From Tolypocladium sp. Sup5 PDA-1 (taxonomy: Eukaryota > Ascomycota > Sordariomycetes > Hypocreales > Ophiocordycipitaceae): a stretch of 64,000 nt of DNA. The notes beneath the pieces are model-generated. The model was not told where the DNA came from. It saw only the letters and a list, made by a program, of their open reading frames with translations, and searched no databases. Below are positions 62,924 through 64,000 of the stretch, in pieces. Position 1 is the stretch's first letter. Each line of letters starts with the position of its first letter. The stretch lies in assembly GCA_000750105.3 (NCBI GenBank), contig JPHH03000014.1:62001-126000 (forward strand). Reading direction: 5' to 3'. Position numbers and translations under genes: made by a program.

Positions 62924-63326
62924 GGCCGCGTCGAGGCTGTCGGCGGGCCGAGACGCAGCAAAAGGCTTGGTGGCGTGCTGAGCTCGCTGAGGTTGAGGAA
63001 GAATGAAGGTGATGATGGAAGCTCAAGGTATTATCGGACGGGACGATGGGAGTGGAGCGGAACGTCAACGGTGGATGGCGGGGTGCTAAATTTATCACTT
63101 GAGAGGAGGGGCACGTGGAGCTACTGTACGACGTACAGCGCATTTACAGGGGACTCGGCGGTGAAGCTCCCGACGCGTCTACTAAATCCATGACGCGTCC
63201 CACCACGCGCGTGGTCACGCACCTCGGTCCCACCTCCGTCACCTTGACAAGTCGGCCTTGACATTGCGTGTCCAGGCCATCAAAGTCTTGCAGCCAAATC
63301 CATTCGGCGACACGAGTTCTGCAGCC
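62924..63326. other. Divergent promoter region of RING and Sld2 genes
   Basis: About 403 nt between two genes that point apart. A TACTGTACGACGTACAGC partial palindrome lies near 63123. No gene is seen. Confidence 0.35.
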
Positions 63327-64000
63327 ATGAATGACGAAACCAGTTCGCACTATGAAACCAAGTCCAAGGAACTGCGTGCGGATCTCAAGCGGTGGGAGAA
63401 TGACTGGGCAGACAGCCATGGCGGCACGAAACCTGGGCGGCAGGATATCAAGGAGAACCCGTCCATTGGTACGTTGCCTAACTTACTTCGACATGTGTAA
63501 CCTTATATAAGAGCCTAACATTTGGTGCAGCCCAAAAGTACAAGGAATACAACAAGGTCCGCGATATTCTCGCCGGCAAGGTGCCACCTCCTTCAATGGA
63601 CGATTCCAGCTCCAAGAAGCGCAGATCCGACCCCACGCCGTCCGAGACGCCGCTCAAGCGAGCCAAATATGCCGAAACCCCGTCGAAAGACCGCAATCCA
63701 GACGATGAACTCATGAATACGCCGGGAATTTCACGAAAACTCTTCAGTCCCGCCCCAGTTACATCGCTTGGCCCAACACCGCAAAGGGACGGACGGGTCC
63801 TCGGCCTCTTTGACTTGTTGGTCGAAAAGGAGCTCGGCACGCCGTCCAAGAAGGATAAGGGGACAGGACGCAAAGGTCAAAGGCAAAATAACGTTCACGC
63901 CACGCCAAGTAAGCGCACGAGCACCTCTGACCTTGACAACGATGGGAGACTAGGTCGCACGCCAATGTCAACGAGCAAGCGACAACTCCTAAACACATTC
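63327..64000 (+). CDS. SLD2: DNA replication regulator Sld2, N-terminal part (cut by window end)
   Basis: Exons 63327..63468 and 63531..64000 (open to the right edge). The 62 nt intron has a GTACGT donor and GCAG acceptor. At least 204 residues are seen. The N terminus (ELRADLKRWENDWA, then KPGRQDIKENPSI and AQKYKEYNKVRDILAGK) is the conserved Sld2/RecQ4-like Drc1 motif. The following part has many Ser/Thr-Pro sites (PTPSETPLKRAK, AETPSKD, NTPGISRKLFSPAP), typical of Sld2, which CDK phosphorylates so that it binds Dpb11 at origin firing. The 3' portion is outside the window. Start choice: the ATG at 63327 begins MNDETSSHYETK, giving the usual short leader before the motif. Confidence 0.92.

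Noticed and set aside
1..64000. CRISPR arrays, rRNA genes, intact transposons or telomere repeats
   Set aside because: None seen: no regularly spaced repeats, no transposase or reverse transcriptase frame, and no terminal repeat arrays.

Overview
This 64 kb window is nuclear DNA of a filamentous ascomycete, most likely a Sordariomycete of the order Hypocreales (inference). Genes are GC-rich and mostly split by short introns of about 48-106 nt with GT...AG ends and CTAAC-like branch sites. The gene content is typical of Pezizomycotina: Zn2Cys6 regulator, UNC93-type transporter, psi-factor oxygenase, GT90 enzyme, DASH subunit Spc34, Sld2. No rRNA, tRNA, CRISPR or intact transposon was recognised. 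All exon models below were assembled by hand from splice signals, and each recognised multi-exon gene gives a whole number of codons when joined.

Left part (0.1-16.2 kb). A HAD-type dehalogenase gene and an HNH-domain gene are followed by a compact set that looks like one catabolic cluster. It holds a Zn2Cys6 regulator (2.7-4.5 kb), a biotin-dependent urea-carboxylase-like enzyme of 1219 residues (4.7-8.7 kb, minus), an amidase-signature hydrolase (10.5-12.3 kb), a LamB/YcsF (PxpA-like) protein (12.6-13.5 kb, minus) and an UNC93-like transporter (14.6-16.2 kb). The carboxylase carries PxpC-like and PxpB-like modules, so with the PxpA neighbour all three parts of prokaryotic 5-oxoprolinase lie together with a biotin carboxylase and biotin carrier. 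The divergent promoter of the PxpA-like gene and the transporter has an exact inverted pair of GATA-factor sites. I infer uptake and opening of an amide, lactam or urea-like nitrogen compound; the substrate is unknown.

Middle-left part (16.2-26 kb) is gene-poor and accessory in character. It has a decayed gene with a stop and a frameshift, two small secreted-peptide genes, AT-rich DNA, simple repeats, a tandem trio of cysteine-rich proteins beginning MC(Y/S)F, and a four-pass membrane protein.

The rest (27-64 kb) is mostly conserved housekeeping DNA: AMMECR1, a Ras-like GTPase, a PLP decarboxylase, Nop9, a Gln/Pro-rich unknown, a Rieske protein, a Ppo fatty-acid dioxygenase whose P450 half lacks its cysteine ligand, an AMSH/Sst2 deubiquitinase, prefoldin subunit 6, Vps4, a mitochondrial TFB-like protein, a secreted unknown, a GT90 enzyme, Spc34, a DsbA-fold oxidoreductase, a RING-H2 protein, and the 5' part of Sld2 cut by the right edge. 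AMSH/Sst2 and Vps4, both ESCRT-pathway proteins, lie on either side of prefoldin 6.
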